Source of the DNA: an uncultured Eubacterium sp.
Lineage (GTDB): Bacteria > Bacillota > Clostridia > Lachnospirales > Lachnospiraceae
NCBI GenBank assembly: GCA_958446835.1
Contig: CAUCXT010000003.1
Span: 59,353-123,352 of the forward strand
DNA: 64,000 nt
Direction of reading: 5' to 3'
Part shown: positions 17,420 through 25,777 of the stretch, one piece after another
Position numbering within the stretch: position 1 is the first letter of the stretch
How the letters are laid out: the number at the start of each line of letters is the position of its first letter
Translations under genes and position numbers: made by a program
The notes under the pieces: model-generated
The model's input: only the letters and a program-made list of their open reading frames with translations
Database searches by the model: none
Told to the model about the DNA's origin: nothing

Positions 17420-18798
17420 TATTGGAATCCCTCCTCGTCCTTAACTGATGGAAGCAGGTTGTATACCACCAATGATACAACAGCAGTTACCACGAATACC
17501 ATGATACCGATAACAGCCGCCATCTTGTAGTTCGTATCGTTGACCGTCATCTTATAGAGCCATGTTACAAGCAAATCGGTATAACCTGCACCGCCTGTGA
17601 GTGACAATGACTGTGGTTTTCCCTGATTCAGCAGGTAAATGATGTTGAAGTTATTTAAGTTACCCGTAAATGATGTGAGAAGGTAAGGTCCTGTCACGAA
17701 AAGCATATACGGAAGAGTAATCTTTCTAAATGTCTGGAACGCATTCGCTCCATCAATCTTGGCGCTCTCGTAAAGCTCCTCCGGAATATTCATAAGAAGT
17801 CCGGTAGTGATAAGCATTACATAAGGAATACCTACCCAGAGGTTAATTACAAGAATTGTAATCTTAGCAAGTGTAGGATTCGTCCAGAACGGAATAGGCT
17901 GTGAAATCCATCCCCATTTCATAAGGTACATATTGACAAGTCCGTCATTTGCGAACATCTTTCCCACATAGAGAAGAGAAATGAACTGTGGAATAGCAAT
18001 CGTCATAACGAGGATTGTTCTCCATAGCTTCTTAAACTTGATTCCCTTCTTGTTGATAAGAATGGCAACTGCCATACCAAGGAAGTAATTCAAAAATGTT
18101 GCAAAGAATGCCCAGATAAGTGTCCATGAAAGAACAGTTCCGAAGGTCTTACCAAATCCACCGGTTCCTATGGAGAACAGGTTTCTGAAATTCTCAAATC
18201 CAACCCATGTAAACAGATGTGTAGGTGACTGATGTGTTGCATCATAGTTGGTAAATGCTACACAGATCATGAATACTATTGGCAGAAGAACAAATAAGAA
18301 TACACCAAGTACAGGAAGTGCAAGGAGTGTCTTATCAAAATTCTCATCGAGAAGTGAAGCCAGATCTTCCTTGTTAGATGGAAGAAGAAGCTTATTCTGA
18401 TTATTTCTGTTATCTCTTATGTTAAGTCTCCATACGAATATAAAGCCTGCGATAACAAAAATACTTAATATGCCGTACAGCAATATAAGGAAACTGTTAT
18501 CACCGTATGTATATACATAGTTGGCATCATATCCGCCCACCTTGGTTCCAAGTGTTCCTATGTCCTTAAGATATCCTGCTCCAAAGCACACCATATACAG
18601 GATAAAAAGCACCTCTGCTCCCAAAAAAGCTATACCTCTTACCCACTGTTTTCTGGTAAATTGACCAAAGCCCATAATCAAAAAGGAGACTCTGGTTTTC
18701 CAATCGCCCTTAGCAAAGGTAGTTACAATATCCTTTATATCGGCTCCCACTGCCTTGAATGCTCCGGCGACCTTTCCTTTCTTCTTATTATCAGCCAT
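17419..18798 (-). CDS. Maltodextrin ABC transporter permease MalF-type with N-terminal extension
   Basis: A 459-residue permease. The conserved core (about 165-459) has the EAA loop 'LYESAKIDGANAFQTFRKI'. It is about 150 residues longer than the six-span sugar permeases because of an N-terminal extension with two further hydrophobic segments ('WVRGIAFLGAEVLFILYMV' and 'FLILLYGILSIFVIAGFIF'), comparable to E. coli MalF. GAGGAGG precedes the ATG. It follows malE after a 206-base gap with a hairpin. Confidence 0.93.
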   Translation of the reverse strand: MADNKKKGKVAGAFKAVGADIKDIVTTFAKGDWKTRVSFLIMGFGQFTRKQWVRGIAFLGAEVLFILYMVCFGAGYLKDIGTLGTKVGGYDANYVYTYGDNSFLILLYGILSIFVIAGFIFVWRLNIRDNRNNQNKLLLPSNKEDLASLLDENFDKTLLALPVLGVFLFVLLPIVFMICVAFTNYDATHQSPTHLFTWVGFENFRNLFSIGTGGFGKTFGTVLSWTLIWAFFATFLNYFLGMAVAILINKKGIKFKKLWRTILVMTIAIPQFISLLYVGKMFANDGLVNMYLMKWGWISQPIPFWTNPTLAKITILVINLWVGIPYVMLITTGLLMNIPEELYESAKIDGANAFQTFRKITLPYMLFVTGPYLLTSFTGNLNNFNIIYLLNQGKPQSLSLTGGAGYTDLLVTWLYKMTVNDTNYKMAAVIGIMVFVVTAVVSLVVYNLLPSVKDEEGFQ

Positions 18799-18904
18799 GT
18801 CTGCAATTACCTCCTCAATTCTGGTTTAATACTGCGGTCATTCACGCAGAGCGAACAGCATCATCTGTACTGTCTCCTCTGCACAAATGACCTTCAATTA
18901 AACC

Positions 18905-18930
18905 GCCGGGAGAATTAACTTCTCCCCGGC
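18905..18930 (-). other. Stem-loop after the malE stop codon
   Basis: GCCGGGGAGAA and its near complement form a hairpin with short loop between malE and malF, without a T-run. This is the usual place for a structure that protects malE mRNA or reduces read-through, giving more binding protein than permease. Confidence 0.55.
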
Positions 18931-19004
18931 TTAGGTTTAATCTACTTGATTATTATTTTTACTGCAATGTCTATCTGTTGCAATATTGCTTTGCCGCAAT
19001 GTAA

Positions 19005-20318
19005 TTACTTTGCGTAGGACTGCTCAAGTGCCTGGAAGTCCTCGAGAACCTTCATAAGCTCATCATCGCTCATATTGTCAAACTTATCTGCGATAACATC
19101 ATCGCCAAGTGATGTAGCGTCTGTCCAGTAATCTCCAGGATACTGACCCTGTGGGATTGTGTAAGCAAGCTGCTCTGCAAGTGCTGATAAAGCTGCATCA
19201 GCCTTAACTGCATCGCTCTGCTGTGCTACAAGGTTAGATGGACCCCAGCCAACTTCGTTGAAACGAGCAAGCTGTGTATCGCCATTTGATAAGTACTCAG
19301 CAAGTGCGAGACATACAAGCTGCTTGCCCTGCTGCTCCTGTGGCTTAACACCGAGAAGCTTAAATCCACCGAAACCGCTCATCTGATAGCTCTGTCCGTC
19401 AACTGTGAAGCTTGGTAACTTAGCACATGCATAGTTATCACCGAATACTGACTTAGCTGCGTCTGAATCCCATACACCATCAACGATAGCTGCAAGGTTA
19501 GTTGTCTTATCAACAGATGAACCATTCTGGAATGAAGAAGACTTAGCAAGGTTAACCATAGCCTTTAAAGCTGCAACACCTTCCTTGCTTGCGTATGTAA
19601 TGTTAGAAGCTGTGAATGCACCGTTGTCATCAGCTGTGTATTCAAGCTTACATCCTGTAGCGAAGAAGAATGATGTCTGATACCAACCTGAGTTGATCTC
19701 CATGTAGAAGTTCTTACCTGCCTTCTCGCAATCAGCGATGATTGCATCAAGGCTTGTAGGATCTGTAACTACGCTCTTATCATAATATAAGAAATAACCG
19801 TTATCTGATGTGATTGGGAATGCATATACTGTGTTACCAACCTTAGAAGCACCAACAGCACCTGCATCATTGTTAGTGGAAACGAAGTTCTCATAGTAAC
19901 CTGTAAGAGGCATAAGAGCACCTGCTGCAACAAGACGTGCTAACTGATCCTGTGCAAATCCGAAGATATCAGCTCCTGCCTGAACATCTGTAACCATGTT
20001 ACCGGCTGCATCGCCTTCACCTGTTGCCTGAATCTCTACTGTGTAACCAGCCATATCAGGGTTAGCCTTAAAGAACTCATCACACTTAGTCTGTGTGAAA
20101 TCAACTACGTTATCTGCTACCCAGATCTTGATTGTACCTGAACCATAATCTGCAAGTGTTGGCTTATCTGCTACGGCAGTCTTAGATGTCTCTGTCTCAC
20201 CACCTGCTGCTGATGTTTCACCATTACCTGCATTGTTGCTCTTGCTGCACGCTGTAAGTGATGTAAAAGCCATAGCTGTTACGAGTGCAACTGATAATGC
20301 TTTTTTGAACTTTCTCAT
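19005..20318 (-). CDS. Maltodextrin-binding lipoprotein (MalE-type)
   Basis: A 437-residue extracellular solute-binding protein, family 1. It starts MRKFKKALSVALVTAMAF with lipobox LTAC (Cys near 24) and a short Ser/Gly/Glu-rich linker. 'KPTLADYGSGTIKIWVADN' begins the fold, and 'VQAGADIFGFAQDQLARL' is typical of maltose-binding proteins. The longer frame to 20459 runs through the operator and promoter, so the ATG at 20318, with AGAGGA before it, is used. It leads the malEFG operon controlled by the divergent LacI-type protein. Confidence 0.93.
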   Translation of the reverse strand: MRKFKKALSVALVTAMAFTSLTACSKSNNAGNGETSAAGGETETSKTAVADKPTLADYGSGTIKIWVADNVVDFTQTKCDEFFKANPDMAGYTVEIQATGEGDAAGNMVTDVQAGADIFGFAQDQLARLVAAGALMPLTGYYENFVSTNNDAGAVGASKVGNTVYAFPITSDNGYFLYYDKSVVTDPTSLDAIIADCEKAGKNFYMEINSGWYQTSFFFATGCKLEYTADDNGAFTASNITYASKEGVAALKAMVNLAKSSSFQNGSSVDKTTNLAAIVDGVWDSDAAKSVFGDNYACAKLPSFTVDGQSYQMSGFGGFKLLGVKPQEQQGKQLVCLALAEYLSNGDTQLARFNEVGWGPSNLVAQQSDAVKADAALSALAEQLAYTIPQGQYPGDYWTDATSLGDDVIADKFDNMSDDELMKVLEDFQALEQSYAK

Positions 20319-20351
20319 AATAAATGTCCTCTCTTTCTTTTTTCCTCCGAT

Positions 20352-20397
20352 TTTCGTAACCTTATCTTCTAAATAACTGTTACGAAACTTTCGAAAG
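20352..20397. promoter_or_regulatory. Operator region of the malE promoter
   Basis: Core palindrome CTTTCGAAAG at 20388-20397 lies right after the malE -10 box. Flanking TTTCGTAAC (20352-20360) and GTTACGAAA (20379-20387) form a second inverted repeat. The core TTTCGAAA recurs upstream of the regulator gene, so this is the likely LacI-type binding site. Confidence 0.65.
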
Positions 20398-20408
20398 CTT
20401 ATGTACTG

Positions 20409-20437
20409 ATAATACTCCCCAGCTTCGTAAAAGTCAA
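20409..20437 (-). promoter_or_regulatory. Sigma-A promoter of malEFG
   Basis: Minus strand TTGACT (20432-20437), 17 bases, TATTAT (20409-20414). The operator lies over the start site. Confidence 0.8.
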
Positions 20438-20558
20438 TAGTCTTTTGTGCATTTTGCATATTTTTTTTTGCTTTTATTATTTGTTTTGGATATTTTGATG
20501 TTGTTATTTACATTAAAGGAAAAGTGTGCTATCATTTTCGTATAATTTTATGATTTTG

Positions 20559-20566
20559 TTTTCGAA
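20559..20566 (+). promoter_or_regulatory. Second TTTCGAAA operator, upstream of the regulator gene
   Basis: TTTCGAAA flanked by GT and CTT, 35 bases before the LacI-type ATG and downstream of a TATAAT at about 20541. Suggests autoregulation. Confidence 0.5.
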
Positions 20567-20600
20567 ACTTGTGTAGAACAGTGAGAAGAAAAGAGGATGT

Positions 20601-21596
20601 ATGGTTACTATTAAAGACATTGCCGAAAGACTCGGCATTTCAATAAGTACCGTTTCCAAGGGACTGCATGGTGCAAGCGATATAAGCGAAGATATGCGCC
20701 AACAGGTTTTAGACACCGCTATAGAAATGGGTTATATAATTAAAGAAAAGAAGCCTGCCACAAGGCAGAAAGTCTGTATCATTGTGGAGAATATGGAATA
20801 TGCCAATATCAATCAGTTCGGTTATGAGCTTATCGCCGGTTTCCGACTTGTGGCAAGCGAAGCCCAGTTTGAAGTTGACATCGTTCCGATCGACCAGTAC
20901 TTCCAGACGTGGCAGACCTATGACAGCCTTATGAAGCAGAATGGATATTCGGGAGCTTTTTTTCTTGGTCTTGAACTCAACGAAGTATATATGAAGCAGC
21001 TTGAGAAGACAACTATCCCAACTGTTCTGTTCGACAACTATATTTCCAACGAACATATAGCTTATGTAGGTACAGATATACATGTCGGATTTTCGACTCT
21101 TATAAGATATTTGAAGGATAATGGTCATAGAAAAATTGCATTTTTGAACGGTTCCAAAAACAGCTACATATCAGCACTCCGATATCAAGGATTCATACAG
21201 GCTATGAATGAAGCGGAGCTTGACCTTGATATGCAGCTTATAGGACATACCGTATACTATCCGGATGAGACAGTAGCCGATTTTGTTAAGAACTTCACCG
21301 ATAAAGGAGCTACTGCCATAATATGTGCGAGTGACCTTATTGCCGCAAGAACAATAAATGAACTTCACAAGCTCGGGCTTCGTGTTCCGGAAGATATAAG
21401 CGTAACAGGCTTCGATGATCTGCCTGTGGCAAAGTATCTCGCCCCGCCGCTCACCACCATAAGGCAGGAGCGTTTTGCTCTCGGCAAGTCGGCATTCTCA
21501 TTGTTAAAAGACCTTATGTCGGGTCTGCCGGTAAGCACCATGCTTCTCCACTCAACTGTTGTGCTTAGAGAATCTGTAGGAAAAGCACCGAATTAA
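20601..21596 (+). CDS. LacI-family transcriptional regulator
   Basis: A 331-residue repressor. The N-terminal helix-turn-helix 'TIKDIAERLGISISTVSKGL' is classical LacI, with a hinge around 55 and a periplasmic-binding-protein-like effector domain ending in 'DISVTGFDDLPVAKYLAPPL', which is the family's conserved segment. Divergent from malEFG and flanked by two TTTCGAAA sites, so it probably represses the operon in the absence of maltodextrin (inference; the effector is not readable). The GH53 gene converges with it from the other side. Confidence 0.93.
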   Translation: MVTIKDIAERLGISISTVSKGLHGASDISEDMRQQVLDTAIEMGYIIKEKKPATRQKVCIIVENMEYANINQFGYELIAGFRLVASEAQFEVDIVPIDQYFQTWQTYDSLMKQNGYSGAFFLGLELNEVYMKQLEKTTIPTVLFDNYISNEHIAYVGTDIHVGFSTLIRYLKDNGHRKIAFLNGSKNSYISALRYQGFIQAMNEAELDLDMQLIGHTVYYPDETVADFVKNFTDKGATAIICASDLIAARTINELHKLGLRVPEDISVTGFDDLPVAKYLAPPLTTIRQERFALGKSAFSLLKDLMSGLPVSTMLLHSTVVLRESVGKAPN

Positions 21597-21640
21597 AAAA
21601 AATTGGGACAGGGTGTCAGACCCCTGTCCCAATTTTTTGT
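21595..21640. terminator. Bidirectional terminator made of the dispersed GGGACAGG palindrome
   Basis: TTGGGACAGGG and its complement with a loop around GTCAGA (21603-21632), flanked by A7 and T6. It lies between the converging LacI-type and GH53 genes. The same palindrome occurs at 46143-46203 and 50441-50469. Confidence 0.85.
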
Positions 21641-22722
21641 TCGAATGTGCGTAGCGCCGGGAGCGCATTTCCTTCATAGTCAAAGAGTGCCTGATTAGCC
21701 CACTCGTTTCCACAAGGCTCCTTCACTCCAAGATACTGTATGGAGGCACTTGTCGCCCAGCCTGAACCGACAACCGGTATCCATGCAGGCTCCCAGTAAT
21801 AAAAGCCCGGACACTCGGGATGTCTGCCAATCATCCCTATAAGCTCTTGCATATATTCTGTCTGCCCCTCGGGACTTATGCTGTACTTGGAATTTTCAAG
21901 TGTGGAGTTGTTCTTGGTTGCCATTCCCTTTCGGGCATTATCACCCAGCTTCTCCAAACCGGCATAGTCCTCAGTCGTGTATGGCATAGCCGTCTCAACT
22001 ATACACACAGCCTTATCATACTTTTTCGAAAGAATCCCTATATTCTCCTCCAAGACACTGAGCCCATAAGACTTTTTGTAAGGGAAATAAGAAATTCCAA
22101 TAATATCATAGTCAAGTCTGCTGCCGTATTTATCAAGAAACATTGTGTACACTTCATGCTCCGGCTCTGCGGCAGTATGTAAAATCACCTTAGCCTCCGG
22201 AGCCGCCATGCGTATCCCCGATATCGCTGACTGCAAAATAGAGCATGCCGTCTCGTACTCAGGAAATCTTCCTTCAGGCCACAGAATACCGTTCGATATC
22301 TCATTGCCCGGCTGAATCATATCCGGACATACTCCGGCGGCGGTCAGATACTCAAGAACCGATATCGTATACCGTTTAACCGCATCACAAAGCTTATCCT
22401 TGTCATACCCTCTCCATGCCTTAGGCTTCATCTGCTTGCCCATGTCCGCCCAGAAATCGCTGTAATGAAAATCAAGCAGAAAGCTCATACCGACAGCCTT
22501 ACATCTTCGCGCAAGCTCTATGACCGTCACAAGGTCATCACTCCCACCTCCGTATGCTACGCCGTCAATATCAAAAGGGCTGTTCCACAATCTGAGTCTC
22601 ACACTGTTGATCCCATGTGATGCCAATATGTCTTCCAGCTTTCCTTCTGTCCCGTTGTCATAAAATTTTGTCTTTAGTCTCTCAAGTTCAAGTAAGGTAG
22701 ATATGTCTACACCTTTAATCAT
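21616..22722 (-). CDS. Endo-beta-1,4-galactanase, GH53, without signal peptide
   Basis: A 368-residue enzyme of the arabinogalactan endo-beta-1,4-galactosidase family. 'KGVDISTLLELE' and 'VRLRLWNSP' are N-terminal family motifs; the acid/base Glu is E141 in 'IQPGNEISNG' and the nucleophile E243 in 'CIVETAMPY'. Galactanases are normally secreted, but this one has no signal peptide, so it should act on imported galacto-oligosaccharides or need another export route. The stop region overlaps the terminator hairpin. GGAAGGA precedes the ATG. GH2 beta-galactosidase and GalM elsewhere in the window could complete the pathway. Confidence 0.92.
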   Translation of the reverse strand: MIKGVDISTLLELERLKTKFYDNGTEGKLEDILASHGINSVRLRLWNSPFDIDGVAYGGGSDDLVTVIELARRCKAVGMSFLLDFHYSDFWADMGKQMKPKAWRGYDKDKLCDAVKRYTISVLEYLTAAGVCPDMIQPGNEISNGILWPEGRFPEYETACSILQSAISGIRMAAPEAKVILHTAAEPEHEVYTMFLDKYGSRLDYDIIGISYFPYKKSYGLSVLEENIGILSKKYDKAVCIVETAMPYTTEDYAGLEKLGDNARKGMATKNNSTLENSKYSISPEGQTEYMQELIGMIGRHPECPGFYYWEPAWIPVVGSGWATSASIQYLGVKEPCGNEWANQALFDYEGNALPALRTFEQKIGTGV

Positions 22723-22796
22723 AGATTATTTCCTTCCTTGCCAAAGAATTCCATTGCCTGTCATGTTTCCTGATATAAACAAAACCAATAACCCTT

Positions 22797-24101
22797 CTAC
22801 TGCTGTCCAAGACAATAATTGATAAACTGCTGTGCGGTTCGCCCTGAGATCCCCCCATGGCTTAACTCCCACTTATTTGCCTCTGCACACAATTGCTCGT
22901 CGGTCATGTTAACTCCGTTCTTTCTGGCAAGTTCAATGACAATATTAAAATATTCCTTCTGGCTAGGCTTGGAGTAATTGATCGTAACGCCGAACCTATT
23001 GACAAGCGAAAGCTTCTCCTGCATTGTGTCGGAGCGGTGCATTCCATTATCCGTCTGTACATCATCCCTGTCATTCCATGTCTCCTTGATAATATGACGT
23101 CTGTTGGAGGTTGCATATATAAGTATATTATCCGGCTTTGTCTCAACACCACCCTCAATGACTGCCTTTAAGAACTTATACTCTATCTCAAACTCCTCAA
23201 ATGATAAATCATCCATATAAATGATAAACTTATAGTTTCTGTTCTTGATAGTCGCAATCACATTTGACAAGTCCTTGAACTGGTGCTTGTAAATCTCAAT
23301 CATTCTAAGTCCCTGATCATAGAACTCATTCACGATTGCCTTAATGCTCGTAGACTTACCTGTTCCGCTGTCACCGAAAAGAAGTACATTATTGGCCTTC
23401 TTTCCATCAACAAATGCCTTGGTATTATCGACAAGCTTCTTTTTCTGGATTTCGTAGCCGACAAGATCATTTAACATAACCTTTTCCATGTTATTGATAG
23501 GCTGGAAATTGACATGTCCCTCCACATCCGATGAGAAACGGAACGCCTTGTTAAGTCCGAACATTCCGACACCGTATGCCTTATAAAAACCTGTCACCAG
23601 TTCGAAAATCTCATCCGCATCCTTAGCCTGACCAAGCTTGAGTGAAAGCCCTCTGACCTTCTCGCTCACGTTCTTATTATACATCAGCTCCGGCTTGCCT
23701 ATAGCCTTATAATTTTCAAGAATATCAAAGCTGTCTATGCCAAGCCTCTCCTGAAGCCACGAAAAATCATAATGGAACAGCTCATAAAATGCATTAAAAT
23801 CATTTTTTGCAAAGATATTTGCACTTCCGTCCTTGGCACCGACCTTCTCGCAGGTGATACTGAATGGGTTCTCATCAGTTATCAGAAGAAAAGTAAGGTA
23901 ATTGTGCCACAGATTGTTGTCAAAGCCGTAGGATGTCGCAAGAACAAGCAGCCTCTTAATCTGTCTGTAAGCCTCAATCACAAGTTCATCCTTAGGTACA
24001 TCCGCATCCTTAGCCTTTTTCGAGACATCGCACAGCTTCATCAATATAGAATCCGCCGGCATATCTCCGTACATTATCAGTTTAGAAACTATATTTTCCA
24101 T
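22797..24101 (-). CDS. DUF815 AAA-type ATPase
   Basis: A 434-residue cytoplasmic ATPase. Walker A 'LFGDSGTGKSTSIKAI' lies near residue 240 and Walker B 'FIIYMDDLSFEE' near 290, with 'YATSNRRHIIKE' as sensor 1. These, with 'FDQGL' style segments, match DUF815 (AAA_PrkA-like family of unknown role). The N-terminal 200 residues are helical and unassigned. I use the ATG at 24101 because GATGAGG precedes it; 24113 is an alternative. It sits after degV in an apparent three-gene operon. Confidence 0.85.
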   Translation of the reverse strand: MENIVSKLIMYGDMPADSILMKLCDVSKKAKDADVPKDELVIEAYRQIKRLLVLATSYGFDNNLWHNYLTFLLITDENPFSITCEKVGAKDGSANIFAKNDFNAFYELFHYDFSWLQERLGIDSFDILENYKAIGKPELMYNKNVSEKVRGLSLKLGQAKDADEIFELVTGFYKAYGVGMFGLNKAFRFSSDVEGHVNFQPINNMEKVMLNDLVGYEIQKKKLVDNTKAFVDGKKANNVLLFGDSGTGKSTSIKAIVNEFYDQGLRMIEIYKHQFKDLSNVIATIKNRNYKFIIYMDDLSFEEFEIEYKFLKAVIEGGVETKPDNILIYATSNRRHIIKETWNDRDDVQTDNGMHRSDTMQEKLSLVNRFGVTINYSKPSQKEYFNIVIELARKNGVNMTDEQLCAEANKWELSHGGISGRTAQQFINYCLGQQ

Positions 24102-24137
24102 GCTAAACCTCATCCCAATATTTTGTATTTCATATCC

Positions 24138-25007
24138 TTATATATCAAGCTTCTTCACACAGGCAAGTGCTACCGCTCCCGGTCCAATGTGGCATGACAC
24201 GCTCAGCGACAGCGGGTTCATCACAATATCGTGCTCCGGAAAAAGTGCCTTAACCTCATCATAAAACAGCTTTCCTTCATCAGGTTCTCCCGAATAGGCT
24301 ATCTCAATATACATATTTTCGCCCTTTTCTGAGCTTCCGAAGCGTTTGACAAAGTCATCTGTGACAGCATTTATCATGGTCTGCTTTGCCTGCTTGAGCG
24401 TTCTGCACTTAGAGAACGCGTCAAGCTTCTCGCCTTGAATCTGGAGCACAGGCTTGAGCTTTAGCAATGTGCCAAGTGCTGCGGCGGCAGGTGTTATTCT
24501 TCCGCCCTTCTTAAGATAGTACAGGGTTGAAAGAGTTATATAGATACTTGACTCAAACTTAGTCTCCTCAAGCCTATCCTTAATCTGCTTCGCCGTATAG
24601 CCCTTTTCAGCCATAGCCATGGCATCTAACACAGACTGCCTCTGTGTTACGGAAATTCTCTGGTTATTTACCACCTGAACCTTTCCGTCATAATCATCGG
24701 CAAGCATTATCGCAGTCTGGCATGAGCTGCTAAGACCACTGGACATAGGAATGTGGACAACCTCATCATACTCCTTTAGCAGTCCGTTCCACAGATCTGT
24801 AACATCTCCCGGCGATGGCTGTGAGGTCGATATCTCCGCATCCTCGCCCAATGCCTTATAAAACTGCTCCTGTGTCAAATCAATATCCTCATAATAAAGC
24901 TTGCCATTTATATAGAAAGGCATAGGAAGCACCGATATTCCAAGTTCCTTTGCATCTGCCTGCGTTATTCCACTGTTGCTGTCCGTTACTATCGCTACCT
25001 TACTCAC
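24138..25007 (-). CDS. DegV family fatty-acid-binding protein
   Basis: A 289-residue cytoplasmic protein. 'VAIVTDSNSGITQADAKELGI' at the N-terminus and 'VVHIPMSSGLSSSCQTA' are DegV signatures; the fold binds a fatty acid carboxylate, and FakB-type members present fatty acids to the kinase FakA (family knowledge). 'GRITPAAAALGTLLKLKPVL' and the final 'CHIGPGAVAL' also match. It starts one base after the neighbouring beta-helix gene stop. Confidence 0.94.
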   Translation of the reverse strand: MSKVAIVTDSNSGITQADAKELGISVLPMPFYINGKLYYEDIDLTQEQFYKALGEDAEISTSQPSPGDVTDLWNGLLKEYDEVVHIPMSSGLSSSCQTAIMLADDYDGKVQVVNNQRISVTQRQSVLDAMAMAEKGYTAKQIKDRLEETKFESSIYITLSTLYYLKKGGRITPAAAALGTLLKLKPVLQIQGEKLDAFSKCRTLKQAKQTMINAVTDDFVKRFGSSEKGENMYIEIAYSGEPDEGKLFYDEVKALFPEHDIVMNPLSLSVSCHIGPGAVALACVKKLDI

Positions 25008-25008
25008 T

Positions 25009-25695
25009 TCAATCCTCCATTTTCAATGTCTGTTTTTCTACCACTTCGCCCTGTTTTTTATATATGCTGTTCCCGGCAACATATCCTCTCACAGATGAAA
25101 GAGGATAGATATTGCTTCCACGTCCTATCACTGTTCCCGGATTGAACACCGAGCCACATCCAACCTCGACATTGTCACCAAGCATAGCCCCGAACTTCTT
25201 AAGTCCCGTCTCAATCACCTGTCCGTTGCATCTTACCTTGACTAAAGCCTTATCAGACTTCACATTGGAGGTTATTGAGCCTGCCCCCATGTGTGACTTG
25301 AAGCCCAAGATTGAATCCCCAACATAGTTATAATGCGGAACCTGAACCTTATTAAATAGGACTACGTTCTTAAGCTCTGTTGAGTTGCCTACAACTGCTC
25401 CCTCACCCACAATCGCATTTCCTCTGATGAATGCGCAATGGCGAACCTCTGCATTCTTTCCTATAATACATGGTCCGTTGATATATGCAGTTGGTGCCAC
25501 TGTAGCACTCTTGGCAATCCAGATATTCTCTCCAACCTCATCATATTCCGATTTATCAAGTGTATTCCCGAGCTTCTTGATAAATTCACCGATAAGAGGA
25601 AGTGCCTGCCATGGATAATCAAGTCCCTCAAAAAGTTCTGCTGCTATCGTCTCGTTAAGATCATATAGATTCTCTATTCTAAGCTCTTCTGACAT
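25009..25695 (-). CDS. Left-handed beta-helix (hexapeptide) nucleotidyl/acyltransferase-like protein
   Basis: A 228-residue protein built mostly of hexapeptide repeats ('IWIAKSATVAPTAYING', 'CIIGKNAEVRHCAFIRGNAI', 'VIGRGSNIYPLSSVRG'), as in the C-terminal half of GlmU. Proteins like this are often named UDP-N-acetylglucosamine pyrophosphorylase in Lachnospiraceae, but the N-terminal pyrophosphorylase domain is absent, so the reaction is uncertain. GGAGAT precedes the ATG at 25695. A promoter lies at 25735-25763. Confidence 0.75.
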   Translation of the reverse strand: MSEELRIENLYDLNETIAAELFEGLDYPWQALPLIGEFIKKLGNTLDKSEYDEVGENIWIAKSATVAPTAYINGPCIIGKNAEVRHCAFIRGNAIVGEGAVVGNSTELKNVVLFNKVQVPHYNYVGDSILGFKSHMGAGSITSNVKSDKALVKVRCNGQVIETGLKKFGAMLGDNVEVGCGSVFNPGTVIGRGSNIYPLSSVRGYVAGNSIYKKQGEVVEKQTLKMED

Positions 25696-25734
25696 AATAC
25701 AATCTCCTTCAAAAATTTCCTGCAAATTAGAATT

Positions 25735-25763
25735 ATTCTATCACATAAGTTTACCTAAAACAA
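25735..25763 (-). promoter_or_regulatory. Promoter of the beta-helix/degV/DUF815 operon
   Basis: Minus strand TTGTTT (25758-25763), 17 bases, TAGAAT (25735-25740), just after the topB stop codon. Confidence 0.6.
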
Positions 25764-25777
25764 TCTATTTATCCCAA

